Origin: an uncultured Lachnospiraceae bacterium
GTDB lineage: Bacteria > Bacillota > Clostridia > Lachnospirales > Lachnospiraceae
NCBI GenBank assembly: GCA_900315735.1
Contig: ONAD01000024.1
Coordinates: 1 to 33,323, forward strand
Direction: 5' to 3'
Length of the DNA: 33,323 nucleotides
Position 1 is the first letter of the stretch, and every line of letters starts with the position of its first letter. The notes under the pieces were generated by a model. That model saw only the letters and a program-made list of their open reading frames with translations, made no database searches and had not been told where the DNA came from. Made by a program: the position numbers and the translations under genes. Shown here piece after piece: positions 15,405 to 25,002 of this stretch.

Positions 15405-17297
15405 ATGAAAATGAAGCGTGCTTTAAAATGTATTGGCGCACTGGCACTGGCAGCATCCCTGATGATGGTTCCATCCATGATGCCGGTACAGGCGTCAAAT
15501 GGCCCATGCATCGAGGGAGAGTTTGCATTTGCCAATATTCAATTGAATGATACGGTTGTATTTTCCGCCAATGAGAAAAATACAGTGGACGGAGTATCTT
15601 ATGACCAGACAAGCAATACGCTGACCTTAACCAATTATGACCATCCGGATGCTGCACTTTATACCAACATGATGGGAGATGATTTCAAACTGAATCTGGT
15701 AGGCAGTAATAAGCTGCAGAACCTTGGAATCTGGCATGGCGGCTGGGGCGGCTCCCTGACAATCTGTGGTTCCGGAAGCCTTACCGTCAATGAAAACAGA
15801 AAGAACCCGGATGGTATTGAATTATTTGCAGAAGGTGGTAAGTCTCTGCTGACGGTTTCCGGGGACAGTACAGTAACGGTATATCGTGGAGCTGACGGAT
15901 GTCCGTTTGGTTCATCCTGGAATTATACATCATCACCGATTGTAGCAAAGGGACAGGTGAGTGATATGAAGATTCAGGCAGAGCATCCATTTGAACCGAT
16001 TCAGGTATATGGGGGGTATTTTGGAATTGATATAGGCGCAAGCCAGAGTAATGTGTATACAAAAGCCGGAGAAGAAGGACGTTTTGTGGTAACGGAAGTA
16101 ACCGATATGTCCGGAAACAAGACCTACCGGATTGAAAAATTACAGGAATGTGCCGCTCTGGGCGCAGAAGTAGCAATAACTGTAGAAGATAAGCTTACAG
16201 ACATTTCTGCCTATACAGAAAATGGAGAGGTGGCAACCTATTATTCCACTACGATGGCAAGTGGCGGCAGCGATGCCCGCCTGGTAAAGAAACTGGATAC
16301 GGGAGACACCTTTATTTATAGAGGAACCTATTATGAGGCTGGTAATTCTTACCGGATTCTCTGCCCGATTCTTATGAGTTATACGGATTACAATACACAG
16401 GAAACCAGATATCTTATGGACACAGCACATCCGGTTATGAAAGAGCTTGTAGAAAACATGGCACTTGCGGAAGATACCTTACCGGCTGGTTATGAATTTG
16501 AAGGAAAAGAAGTAGAGAATGTTTACAATGTACATTCCGAAGCAGATGTGATTTCCTTTACCCCGAAGCAGGTTGTAGTGAATGGCGTAGTGGATGTAAC
16601 AGATGGAGATACCGCAATTTCCGACAATGGCTTCCAGCAGATATTGGCAGAGAATCAGACAAAGGACATTGTTATCAAATCCAATGATGAGCTTTCCTTT
16701 ACCTTTGGAAAAGGAACCATGTCAGCCGTTGACAATGTTTCCAGCTATGATTTTGGAGTAAAGATTGTAAAAGATTACAGTGAGCTGGGTGTACTTTCAA
16801 GTGCAGTCAATAAGAATATTTTCATTGAACAGATTAAGTATAATTATTCCGGTCAGCTTCCGGCAGAAGCACAGATTCGTATTTTTGTGGGAACACAGTA
16901 TGCCGGAAAGACCTTATATTACAGCCGGTTATTTGACAATGGAACGATTTTAAATATTGATGCGGGAGTAGTAGATTCAGAAGGATATCTGACCGTAAAA
17001 CAGAGTCATTGCTCTACTTATCTTATTACCACAGAAAAGCTGGCAGATACAGCTGCCACTGGAAATAGTGGTACAACTTCCGGAAATGGCGGTACAACTT
17101 CCAGAAGTGACAGTACAGCATCCGGTGGTGCGGCTGGAACAGCAGCAAATGCATCAACAACAGCAAACAGCCAGCCAACCGTAAAGACATCCGGTAAACC
17201 AAAGACCGGTGATAATTCTGCAATTGCAATCTATATGACATTGCTTGCAGCAGGCTGTGGCGGAATGTTTGTTTTCAGAAGAAAGAAAAGCAACTGA
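15405..17297 (+). CDS. Sortase-anchored cell-surface protein with a possible carbohydrate-binding beta domain
   Basis: A 630-residue exported protein. A signal peptide (residues 1 to ~30, LALAASLMMVPSMMPVQAS) leads into a Gly/Asn/Thr-rich region to about 170 with repeated short strands (TLTLTNYD, LNLVGSNKL, SLTICGSGSLTV, LLTVSGDSTVTVY), which resembles beta-helical carbohydrate-binding modules. The middle ~350 residues are not recognised. A Ser/Thr/Gly-rich spacer (about 550-595) precedes a sorting signal PKTGD (599-603), a hydrophobic stretch and the tail FRRKKSN, so it should be linked to peptidoglycan by a sortase. GGAAGGA precedes the ATG. It appears to be transcribed alone and ends before a strong terminator. 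The ligand is unknown; host glycan or plant fibre binding is a guess. Confidence 0.85.
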   Translation: MKMKRALKCIGALALAASLMMVPSMMPVQASNGPCIEGEFAFANIQLNDTVVFSANEKNTVDGVSYDQTSNTLTLTNYDHPDAALYTNMMGDDFKLNLVGSNKLQNLGIWHGGWGGSLTICGSGSLTVNENRKNPDGIELFAEGGKSLLTVSGDSTVTVYRGADGCPFGSSWNYTSSPIVAKGQVSDMKIQAEHPFEPIQVYGGYFGIDIGASQSNVYTKAGEEGRFVVTEVTDMSGNKTYRIEKLQECAALGAEVAITVEDKLTDISAYTENGEVATYYSTTMASGGSDARLVKKLDTGDTFIYRGTYYEAGNSYRILCPILMSYTDYNTQETRYLMDTAHPVMKELVENMALAEDTLPAGYEFEGKEVENVYNVHSEADVISFTPKQVVVNGVVDVTDGDTAISDNGFQQILAENQTKDIVIKSNDELSFTFGKGTMSAVDNVSSYDFGVKIVKDYSELGVLSSAVNKNIFIEQIKYNYSGQLPAEAQIRIFVGTQYAGKTLYYSRLFDNGTILNIDAGVVDSEGYLTVKQSHCSTYLITTEKLADTAATGNSGTTSGNGGTTSRSDSTASGGAAGTAANASTTANSQPTVKTSGKPKTGDNSAIAIYMTLLAAGCGGMFVFRRKKSN

Positions 17298-17372
17298 AAA
17301 TGAATAATCAGAAATGAAGAAATAAAAAAGAATAATCAGAATGGAATAAACAGAACAGAATAATTAGAACAG

Positions 17373-17405
17373 AAAGGACAGGCATTGTATCAGAGCCTGT
17401 CCTTT
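17373..17405 (+). terminator. Intrinsic terminator after the surface protein gene
   Basis: AAAGGACAGGC (17373-17383) pairs perfectly with GCCTGTCCTTT (17395-17405) around an 11-base loop, ending in a TTTT run. Confidence 0.85.
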
Positions 17406-17457
17406 TATGATGCCGGGAATTGATAGCTCACCCGCAGAAAGCCGGCTGCCAAAAGAA

Positions 17458-17486
17458 TTGTACAATCATCTTATTTGCCGTATAAT
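17458..17486 (+). promoter_or_regulatory. Candidate promoter of the SulP transporter gene
   Basis: TTGTAC (17458-17463), a 17-bp spacer and a consensus TATAAT (17481-17486) lie 32 bp before the ATG at 17519. The -35 matches the consensus only in its first three bases. Confidence 0.55.
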
Positions 17487-17518
17487 AAAAAAATAATATA
17501 GTAGAAAGAAGCGATAAT

Positions 17519-19638
17519 ATGCGCATACAACTTGCAGCTACCATCCGTAAATATGATAAGAAAAATCTTCCAAAGGATATTTTAGCCGGCATTATTATTA
17601 TGGCGGTTTCCATTCCGATAGCTATGGGCTATGCACAGATTGCGGAACTTCCGGCAGTCTATGGTCTGTATGGTTCCATTTTCCCAATTCTGATATTTGC
17701 ATTGTGTTCAACTTCGCCACAGTTTATTTTTGGTGTAGATGCGGCACCGGCAGCCTTAATCGGTTCGGCACTGGTAGGACTTGGTATTGAGAGCGGAAGC
17801 AGTGAAGCAATTGCAGCAGTGCCGGTACTTACTTTCTTTGTGCAGTCTGGTTATTGGCGTTTTATTTTATGAAAGCAGGAAAACTGGTGAACTATATTTC
17901 GGCACCGGTTATGGGTGGATTTATTACCGGAATCTGCACCACGATTATTCTGATGCAGGTACCAAAGTTAATGGGCGGTACCGCCGGCGTTGGAGAACTC
18001 ATTGAGCTGGCAGAGCATATCGGGCAGACGAAGGTGAATGTGCCATCCCTGATTTTAGGCGGCATTTCCCTTCTGATACTTCTTGTATCGAAGAAAGTAA
18101 TGCCGAAATTTCCAATGGCAGTGCTTTTAATGGCAGCAGGAGCAGTAATGACAAAATTTTTGCCGGTGAGGGAATGGGGAATCCAGACGCTGTCTGCAGT
18201 AGAACCGGGACTTCCACAGTTTGTGATTCCGGATATCCGCATGCTTCCGATGAAAGAGGTAGTAACTATCAGCCTTTCGGTGGCAGTGGTTATTATGGCA
18301 GAAACGCTTCTGGCAGAAAATAATTTCGCACAGAAGAATGGATATCGAATGAATGATAATCAGGAAATTTTTGCATTCTCCATGGGAAATTTTCTGGCAG
18401 CATTTACAGGCTGCTGTCCCATTAATGGCTCTGTTTCAAGAACTGCAATGGGAGAACAGTATCAGAGTAAGACACAGCTGACCGGAATCATAGCTGGTTT
18501 ATCCATGCTGGTATTGCTGCTTTGCGGAACCGGATTTATCGGCTATCTGCCAATTCCGATGCTGACGGCAATTGTAATTTCAGCACTACTTGGGGCAACG
18601 GAATTTGAGCTTGCTGCAAGATTGTTGAAGGTCAGCCGTACAGAATTCTTCATTTTCTTAGGAGCATTCTTTGGCGTGCTGATGCTTGGAACCATCAATG
18701 GCGTTTTGATTGGCATTATACTTTCCTTTACTGAGATGATTATCCGTACTGCCAAGCCATCAAGATGTTTTCTTGGAATCCAGCCGGGACATCGTCATTT
18801 CCGGGATTTAAAAGAAAGCCATCAGATACATGCGATAGAAGGCGTTCTGATATACCGGTTCAGCAGTAATCTCTTTTTTGCTAATGTGCAGATATTAAAG
18901 CGGGACATTGAAGACAATATAAAAGAAGATACGAAGGCAGTCATTTTAGATGCCAGTGCTATCGGCTCCATGGACATTACAGCGGCAGATCAGTTGGAAA
19001 TGCTGTATCAGAGCCTTAAGAAACGTGGTATCTGTTTTTATATTACAGAACATATTGCAGATTTGAATGAACAGATGCGAAAGCTTGGTCTGGGACACAT
19101 CATAGAAGAGGGCAGCGCAAGAAGAACAATACATATTGCTTTAAAGGATATGGGTTATGAACGTCCTTATCCGCTGGAGGGCGGTGTAGATAATAAACAG
19201 CGCAGTGCCTCAAGAAAGCGGGCGGATAACCGGGTGCAGGAATTTGTCTGGGCATTTGGTTCGGAAAGTGAAGATGCGATAGAGCGGCAGATTGTGGCAC
19301 AGATAGAACAGCTGAAAAAGACAGGAGATGTGGAAAAGCTGTTACATGGAAGCTGGTCCCATATGGAAGAATTGGACGAAGACGAGTGGCTGGAGCATTT
19401 AGAGGAGCATTTGAAAGAGATTGTTAATATTTCCGGTAAAGATGAAAGAACGCTGGCTATGCGGTTAGAGGAACATCGACGGGAAGTACATGAGCGTATT
19501 GCAAAGGAACATCCGGAACTGGCAGAGCGATTTAAAGAACGCCGGCATGCGTTAGACGAACATCTGAAGGAACGGAGACCGGAGGTTTATGCACTGGTAG
19601 AGGACTTAAGGGAAAAACGGACTTCAGGAAAGATTTAA
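17519..19638 (+). pseudogene. SulP-family anion transporter with STAS domain, split by a single frameshift
   Basis: Two overlapping frames encode consecutive parts of one SulP (SLC26-type) transporter. The first (17519-17872) runs from the N-terminus through AGIIIMAVSIPIAMGYAQIA to VPVLTFFV and then goes out of frame, ending WRFIL-stop. The second frame carries on the family sequence as AVWLLAFYFMKAGKL and NYISAPVMGGFITGI to a stop at 19638. The break is a net -1 shift near 17840. Frame 1 has stops at 17788 and 17803, so the shift must lie after those. The second part holds the remaining membrane segments, a STAS domain (about 18810-19130; ILDASAIGSMDITA) and then an extra ~165-residue highly charged tail rich in Glu, Arg and His. 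It may be a recent pseudogene, a phase-variable allele or a sequence error. The second part is otherwise intact, which argues for a recent event. Confidence 0.82.
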
Positions 19639-19722
19639 TTAGGCAGAGACATCTTGCTTTTTCGACAAAATTTGCAGGAACCAGTCTGATAATCTGAAAC
19701 AGATTGGAAGGGATTATGCGGG

Positions 19723-22389
19723 ATGAAAAAGGAAAAGCAGGAAAAAAAGTTTTTTACGGTATTAATTGTATGTATTATGGTTATGGCTTTGATATTTGGA
19801 TGGATGTCAAAAGACCTTGGGGGTTCAAACCAATACATTGATAAGAACAGCAAACAGAGTTTATCTGAACTGATGGAACAGATGGAGCGTGCTTACCGGA
19901 ACCGTCTTGAGATTACTTATGAACAGATAGATTCTATTGAAAAATATATGTTCGGGGATGGGGAAAGGGAAGCAGAACTGAAAGATTACCAGAACTATTT
20001 TGACTCTATGGAAAGTAATATGGTGCGGGATATTGTCTTTGTCAATGATGAAGGCGAATATCTGTGCATGCGTGGACTGAATGGCAGGATACAGATGCAG
20101 GATGGATTGTCGGAATTATTTGGTGGGAATAAAGGAATTGCCCAGTACTGCACCTGGAAGGATGGAGAGGAAATCTTTATAATTGCAAAATCAGTAGATT
20201 CTTTTTGGGTCAATGGGGAAGAATATGAAGCAATTGCATTTCTATTCCGGCCACAGATTATTAACGATCTTTTTGTGACGTCTGCTTATAACGGACAGGC
20301 TAATATCTATGTCATGGATGAAAATGGCGAAGTGGCGTACGCAAGCATTAATAATGAGCCGGGTGAAGTAACCATAAATTATAATCTGTTTGACAGTTAC
20401 CATGAACAAAAGATTATGAATAAGAAAGATTATGAAAAAGTGAAGTCGGACTATGCAGAACGCAGCTCCGGCTGTATAACCCTGGAACGTGAAAATGAGT
20501 CCGACTATTTTTCATATCGTGCATTAAAAGGAACACAGTATATGATAGCCTGTGAAGTGGACATTACGATTGTGCAGAATGTACTGGCAGATTATCAGAT
20601 TATGATGCTGCATATCTGGCTGACAGTGACCTGCATTATCATTGCAATGTTAGCAGCACTGGGTATCAGTATTCTATGGATTTATAATGAAAAGAATAAG
20701 GTGGCTTACGCGAGACGAAATGCAATGCAGCAGGCAGAAGCAGCAGAGAAGCTGGAAGAAGTCAATACTGCATTGGAAGAGACGGTGCAGTTCGCGAATA
20801 CGGCAAAAGCAGAGGCAGAGCGTGCCAATGAAGCAAAAAGTGTTTTTTTATCCAATATGAGCCATGATATGCGGACTCCTTTAAATGCGGTTATGGGACT
20901 GGCTACACTGATATCAAGAGATGCTGAAAATCCGGATTGTGTCCGGGAATATGCAAGAAAACTGACTTATTCAGGGGAACATCTGCTTGGACTCATTAAT
21001 GATGTCCTTGATATGTCGAAGATTGAGGCGGGCAAGACGGTCCTTAATATTACGAACACGAATATTGCTGAACTGGTGGAAGAACTGGATATAATCATCC
21101 GTTCACAGACCAGAGAGAAGGGGCAGGAATTCAAGATTCATGTACATCGGATAGAAACAGAAGAAGTGGAAGCAGATAAATTACGTCTGAACCAGATACT
21201 GCTGAACATTTTATCCAATGCCGTAAAATATACCCCAAAGGGCGGTAAGATAGTATTTGATATTACAGAAGTACCAAAGAAAACGGGAAGTTTTGCACAG
21301 TATCAGTTCCGGATCAGTGATAATGGACAGGGAATGGGAGAGGAGTATCTTAAGAATCTTTTTGACCCATTCAGCCGGGAAGTGCAAAGCACTGTTAATC
21401 CGGTTTCCGGAACGGGTCTTGGAATGCCGATTGCCAAGAGTCTGGTGGAGTTAATGGGTGGAAGCATTCATGTGAAGAGTAAGCTTGGAAAAGGAACTAC
21501 TTTTGAGGTGATTTTGAATTTCCGGAAAATAAAGTACCAGGAGAAGGTTAACTGGTGGAAACTGCAGAAGATAAGCCGGGTACTGGTGGTTGATGATGAG
21601 AGTGAATCAGGAAGATATATTATGGATGCGCTGCATCCGTTTGGAATTGATGTGCAGACAGCAGATTCCGGTGAAATGGCAGTTCATATGGCAGAACAGA
21701 CGGTAGAAACTGGAAAAACAAAGATTTGGGATGTTGTAATTATAGACTGGAAGATGCCGGGAATGGATGGCGTTACTACGGCAGAAAAATTGCATCGGAT
21801 TCTGGGAGAAAAAACGGTATTACTGCTTTTTGCCTATGATTGTAAGGAGATAGAAGAAGCAGCGGGTTATGCTGGAATTCAAAGTATTTTAAGCAAACCG
21901 TTTTTTGTGACAAATTTTAAACGGTGCATCGAACAGGTGAGAAAAGAACAGCAATTGCAGGGAAAAGAACAGGCAACAGAAAAAGGGAAAATGACATTAA
22001 AGGGAATGCGTTTTCTGATAGCAGATGATAATGATTTAAATGCAGAAATATTGGAAGAACTGTTAAAAATGGAAGGTGCAGACTGTGACCGGGCAGTAAA
22101 TGGCAAGGAAGCCGTAGAAATGTTTGCAAGAGCGAAAGAAGGACGATATAATATTATTCTAATGGACATTAAGATGCCTGTTATGAACGGCTATGATGCA
22201 ACGAAAGAAATCCGGAGACTTAGGAAGAAGGGAGCAGCGGAAATACCGATTTTTGCTATGACTGCCAATGCCTTTGCGGAAGATATCCGAACCTGTATGG
22301 AAGCAGGGATGGATGCACATATTGCCAAACCGGTGGATATGGATTTATTGGAAGAAAACATCCGGATTTATATGCAGGCAAAAGCATAA
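19723..22389 (+). CDS. Hybrid sensor histidine kinase with two receiver domains
   Basis: An 888-residue membrane protein. The first membrane segment is at about 10-28, a ~265-residue extracellular sensor follows (MFGDGEREAE, VFVNDEGEYLCMRG, IYVMDENGEVAYAS, giving a Cache-like impression), and the second segment is at about 295-321. After a coiled coil, the HisKA domain has His381 in NMSHDMRTPLNAV. The ATPase domain shows LNILSNAVKYTPKGG, DNGQGMG and GTGLGMPIAKSL. Receiver 1 has VLVVDDE and Asp675 (IIDWKMPGMDG); receiver 2 has FLIADDN and Asp815 (ILMDIKMPVMNGYDA). No DNA-binding output or Hpt domain is present, so phosphotransfer to a separate protein is expected. GGAAGGGA precedes the ATG at 19723. 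The rhodanese-like gene follows by 23 bp. The signal is unknown. Confidence 0.92.
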   Translation: MKKEKQEKKFFTVLIVCIMVMALIFGWMSKDLGGSNQYIDKNSKQSLSELMEQMERAYRNRLEITYEQIDSIEKYMFGDGEREAELKDYQNYFDSMESNMVRDIVFVNDEGEYLCMRGLNGRIQMQDGLSELFGGNKGIAQYCTWKDGEEIFIIAKSVDSFWVNGEEYEAIAFLFRPQIINDLFVTSAYNGQANIYVMDENGEVAYASINNEPGEVTINYNLFDSYHEQKIMNKKDYEKVKSDYAERSSGCITLERENESDYFSYRALKGTQYMIACEVDITIVQNVLADYQIMMLHIWLTVTCIIIAMLAALGISILWIYNEKNKVAYARRNAMQQAEAAEKLEEVNTALEETVQFANTAKAEAERANEAKSVFLSNMSHDMRTPLNAVMGLATLISRDAENPDCVREYARKLTYSGEHLLGLINDVLDMSKIEAGKTVLNITNTNIAELVEELDIIIRSQTREKGQEFKIHVHRIETEEVEADKLRLNQILLNILSNAVKYTPKGGKIVFDITEVPKKTGSFAQYQFRISDNGQGMGEEYLKNLFDPFSREVQSTVNPVSGTGLGMPIAKSLVELMGGSIHVKSKLGKGTTFEVILNFRKIKYQEKVNWWKLQKISRVLVVDDESESGRYIMDALHPFGIDVQTADSGEMAVHMAEQTVETGKTKIWDVVIIDWKMPGMDGVTTAEKLHRILGEKTVLLLFAYDCKEIEEAAGYAGIQSILSKPFFVTNFKRCIEQVRKEQQLQGKEQATEKGKMTLKGMRFLIADDNDLNAEILEELLKMEGADCDRAVNGKEAVEMFARAKEGRYNIILMDIKMPVMNGYDATKEIRRLRKKGAAEIPIFAMTANAFAEDIRTCMEAGMDAHIAKPVDMDLLEENIRIYMQAKA

Positions 22390-22412
22390 CAAAAGAAGAA
22401 GGGAACAGAAGA

Positions 22413-22733
22413 ATGGGTATTTTTAAGAAACGTCTGACTGTAAATGAAGCAATCAATGCAGCACATACTTCGGAAAATGCAATTTTAATTGACTGCCGGG
22501 CAAAGGAAGATTTCCAGAAAGGACATGTGGCAGGAACAAAGAATATTCCGCTGGACAAGATAACGGAAGACCGTATTTTGCGGAGATTCCCGGATAAGGA
22601 AAAATCTTTTTATATTATAGGAAGTTACAGCTGCCGCTCCGAAAAGGCGGTAAAAGCATTTAAGAAATTAGGCTATAAGAATGCCATTTTTGGTGGTTAT
22701 ATGGAGGAACACCACGGAATTCTGGTGAAGTAA
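22413..22733 (+). CDS. Rhodanese-fold protein lacking the catalytic cysteine position
   Basis: A 106-residue single rhodanese domain: LIDCRAKEDFQKGHVAGTKN (residues 25-44) and NIPLD are the typical first half. The active loop reads IIGSYSCRSEKAVKAF. In active rhodaneses the persulfide Cys lies five residues before the conserved Arg (C-x4-R); here that place is Gly70, and a Cys (Cys74) lies directly before Arg75. Thiosulfate sulfurtransferase activity is therefore doubtful; a binding, redox or regulatory role is possible. It lies 23 bp after the hybrid kinase, so it is probably co-transcribed, and is followed by a terminator. Confidence 0.85.
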   Translation: MGIFKKRLTVNEAINAAHTSENAILIDCRAKEDFQKGHVAGTKNIPLDKITEDRILRRFPDKEKSFYIIGSYSCRSEKAVKAFKKLGYKNAIFGGYMEEHHGILVK

Positions 22734-22773
22734 GCTTAATGATTAGAATTGTATAAAGTCTATAAAGAATAAG

Positions 22774-22821
22774 AAAAATGCAGAAAATGTTTGTGAAAAA
22801 ACAGGAAAATTCTGCATTTTT
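22774..22821 (+). terminator. Intrinsic terminator after the rhodanese-like gene
   Basis: AAAAATGCAGAA (22774-22785) pairs perfectly with TTCTGCATTTTT (22810-22821) around a 24-base loop and continues into further T residues. Confidence 0.75.
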
Positions 22822-22972
22822 TTAATGTCAAAATATACAAACTGACGCAAGTGTACAAATTGCACAAAAAAACAACCAAAAAACTGGCAAAAATTGCAGG
22901 AGAATATGGAATATTTACACGAAAAAACGGCAACTGGTCAGACCTATTTCCGCAGGAAGAAAACGGTTGCGT

Positions 22973-23001
22973 TTGCAATTTTTTCTTGTTAGAATTTTAA
23001 C
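22973..23001 (+). promoter_or_regulatory. Possible promoter of the ATP synthase operon
   Basis: TTGCAA (22973-22978), 17 bp, TTTAAC (22996-23001), each matching the sigma-A consensus at four of six positions, 41 bp before the atpB start. The placement fits, but the match is only moderate. Confidence 0.35.
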
Positions 23002-23042
23002 GATTTAAAAATGCCTTAGAGCAGCAGAAGGAAGTGAGACAG

Positions 23043-23729
23043 ATGGATGCTCTGGTAAATAGCCTGATGGAAGAACTGAACTGTGAAACGGTATTTACAA
23101 TTCCGATTTTCGGAGGCATTCCCATTTATGAATCCGTAGTGGTAACGTGGATTATCATGGCAGTAGTCATTGTGCTGTGCATACTCCTGACCAGGAACTT
23201 AAGTGTGGAACATCCGGGACGCAGACAGATTGTTCTGGAAACGGCTGTAAACGGGTTGAATAACTTCTTCCGGGATACCATAGGCGAGAATGGAAAGCAG
23301 TATATTCCTTATCTTATGACAGTTGCAATTTATATTGGAATTGCCAACTTAATCGGTCTGTTGGGATTTAAACCACCGACCAAGGATATGAATGTTACCG
23401 CAGCATTATCCCTGATGAGTATCATATTGATTGAGATGGCGGGTATCCGCAAGAAAGGAACGAAAGGCTGGCTTAAGAGTTTTGCAGAGCCGATGCCGGT
23501 AGTACTTCCAATCAATATTCTGGAGGTCTTTATCAAACCATTGTCGCTGTGTATGCGACTTTTTGGAAATGTATTAGGTTCATTTGTCATTATGGAATTG
23601 CTGAAAATGGTAGTACCGGCAATTCTGCCAGCAGTATTTAGCTGTTATTTTGACATTTTTGACGGATTGATTCAGGCATATGTATTCGTATTTCTGACCG
23701 CATTGTTCGTCAAAGAAGCAACCGAATAG
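23043..23729 (+). CDS. atpB: ATP synthase Fo subunit a
   Basis: A 228-residue membrane protein with five or six hydrophobic segments. It carries the essential arginine of the proton path at Arg172 in LCMRLFGNVLG, and the family segments IGIANLIGLLGFKPPTKDMN and FDGLIQAYVFVFLTALFV. The ATG at 23043 is 8 bases after AAGGAAG; a GTG three codons earlier is less likely. It is the first gene of the atp operon; no atpI is seen before it. Subunit a forms the half-channels against the c-ring. Confidence 0.93.
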   Translation: MDALVNSLMEELNCETVFTIPIFGGIPIYESVVVTWIIMAVVIVLCILLTRNLSVEHPGRRQIVLETAVNGLNNFFRDTIGENGKQYIPYLMTVAIYIGIANLIGLLGFKPPTKDMNVTAALSLMSIILIEMAGIRKKGTKGWLKSFAEPMPVVLPINILEVFIKPLSLCMRLFGNVLGSFVIMELLKMVVPAILPAVFSCYFDIFDGLIQAYVFVFLTALFVKEATE

Positions 23730-23784
23730 GGAAGAAAAAACAAAAAGAGAAACAAAAAAGTAGAAAAGAAAAGGAGTGCATATT

Positions 23785-24015
23785 ATGTCATCAACATTAT
23801 TAGTAGCAATCGGAGCAGGTATCGCAGTATTAACAGGTATTGGAGCAGGACTTGGAATTGGAAAAGCAACATCATCCGCAGTAGATGCAATTGCAAGACA
23901 GCCGGAAGCAGAGAGCAAAATCAGCAAATCACTTCTTCTTGGATGTGCGTTAGCAGAGGCAACTGCTATTTACGGATTCGTTATCGCATTGTTAATCATC
24001 CTCTTCTTAAAATAA
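23785..24015 (+). CDS. atpE: ATP synthase Fo subunit c
   Basis: A 76-residue two-helix hairpin with the family loop ARQPEAESKI and the ion-binding carboxylate Glu58 in helix 2 (LAEATAIYGF). In Na+-type rings helix 1 has a Gln and the residue after the Glu is Ser; here these places are Ile25 and Ala59, so a proton-translocating ring is predicted. The ATG at 23785 follows AAAAGGAG with 8 bases of spacing, a strong site fitting the high copy number of this subunit. Confidence 0.95.
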   Translation: MSSTLLVAIGAGIAVLTGIGAGLGIGKATSSAVDAIARQPEAESKISKSLLLGCALAEATAIYGFVIALLIILFLK

Positions 24016-24048
24016 TAAAGAAAGATTATAGAAAGGCAGGTACGGGAA

Positions 24049-24501
24049 ATGCTTAGCATTAATTTTTGGAATATTTTGTGGACCGTTGTAAATCTGCTGG
24101 TATTATATGTAGTCTTTCGTAAATTTCTTTATCAGAGAGTCATGAACGTGATTGAGGCAAGAGAAGAAATGGTAAAGAAGCAGTTCGACGATGCAAAAAA
24201 AAGCGAAGAAGATGCCAACAAATTAAAGGCAGATTATGAGGCACGCTTATCTGATGCAAGAGTTGAAGCAGACCAGATTATTATCGATGCCAGAGCAAGA
24301 GCGGAAGAAGAGCATGCACGCTCGGTAGAGAAAACTCGAGAAGAGACTGAGCATATGTTAGAAAAAGCCAAGGAAGATATTGCAAACGAGCAGGAAAAGG
24401 CACAGCAGGCAGCTCAGGCAGAGATTGCAAAACTGGCAGTCATCGCTGCAAGGAAAATTATGAAAACAGGTGATGCTCATGACACAGGAAGCAGTAAATA
24501 A
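24049..24501 (+). CDS. atpF: ATP synthase Fo subunit b
   Basis: A 150-residue protein with one N-terminal membrane segment (NFWNILWTVVNLLVLYVVFR) and a long Ala/Glu/Lys-rich helix that forms the peripheral stalk dimer. The tail after KLAVIAARKIM is short and overlaps the start of atpH by 23 bp, which suggests coupled translation. Confidence 0.93.
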   Translation: MLSINFWNILWTVVNLLVLYVVFRKFLYQRVMNVIEAREEMVKKQFDDAKKSEEDANKLKADYEARLSDARVEADQIIIDARARAEEEHARSVEKTREETEHMLEKAKEDIANEQEKAQQAAQAEIAKLAVIAARKIMKTGDAHDTGSSK

Positions 24502-24997
24502 CGCAAAGGTATTGTATCGGCTGGGTGCCACAAGACAGGAGGCAGATGAACTCCGGAAGCTCTATGAGCTTACGCCGGAACTGCTTAAGGTTCTCGCAAG
24601 TCCGGTGATTTCCATACATAAGAAGGATGCCGTGATAGAGAAAATTTATCAGGATGCCGGATTATCCAAGGTGCTTGTGAACTATACCAAGATGATGTGC
24701 AGACTGGGTTATATCGGAGAAATAGAGGATATCCTGGATGCATTTTATCTCTATTGGGACAGACAGAATCATATCCTGCGTGCAGAACTGACCTGTGCAG
24801 GCACACCGCAGCCGGAAGAAGAAGCAGAGGCAAGAAAGATTCTTGCAGAGAAATATCCCGACTGTGAGATTGTTCTGACAGAAAAGGAAGATGAGAATCT
24901 CTTAGGCGGATACATCATTAAAGTTCATCATAAAGAATATGACAGAAGCTATGAAGGCCGCTTACGTCAGTTGGAAAGAAAATTAACAGGGAGGTGA
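24479..24997 (+). CDS. atpH: ATP synthase F1 subunit delta
   Basis: A 172-residue protein of the OSCP/delta family: an N-terminal helical domain ([40 protein letters not shown]) and the C-terminal strand-helix segment [20 protein letters not shown]. It links the b-subunit stalk to the top of F1. Of three clustered possible starts (24470, 24473, 24479), I choose the ATG at 24479, whose spacing to CAGG is best. Confidence 0.92.
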   Translation: MTQEAVNNAKVLYRLGATRQEADELRKLYELTPELLKVLASPVISIHKKDAVIEKIYQDAGLSKVLVNYTKMMCRLGYIGEIEDILDAFYLYWDRQNHILRAELTCAGTPQPEEEAEARKILAEKYPDCEIVLTEKEDENLLGGYIIKVHHKEYDRSYEGRLRQLERKLTGR

Positions 24998-25002
24998 AGC
25001 CT

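Larger units (their letters stand above)
22734..23042. other. Intergenic region before the ATP synthase operon
   Basis: About 309 bases without a credible gene. It holds the terminator at 22774-22821, an AT-rich stretch with short pairing potential (GCAAC near 22930 with GTTGC near 22966), and a possible promoter at 22973-23001. I see no repeat or RNA gene in it. Confidence 0.6.

Noticed and set aside
17053..17202. Tandem DNA repeat in the Gly/Ser/Thr-rich part of the surface protein gene
   Set aside because: The GGTACAACTTCC-like units recur only two to three times and are imperfect; they fit an ordinary low-complexity cell-wall spacer.
17806..17872. Programmed -1 ribosomal frameshift in the SulP gene
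   Set aside because: No X-XXY-YYZ slippery site in the correct frame and no obvious downstream pseudoknot or stem; a simple one-base loss is the better explanation.
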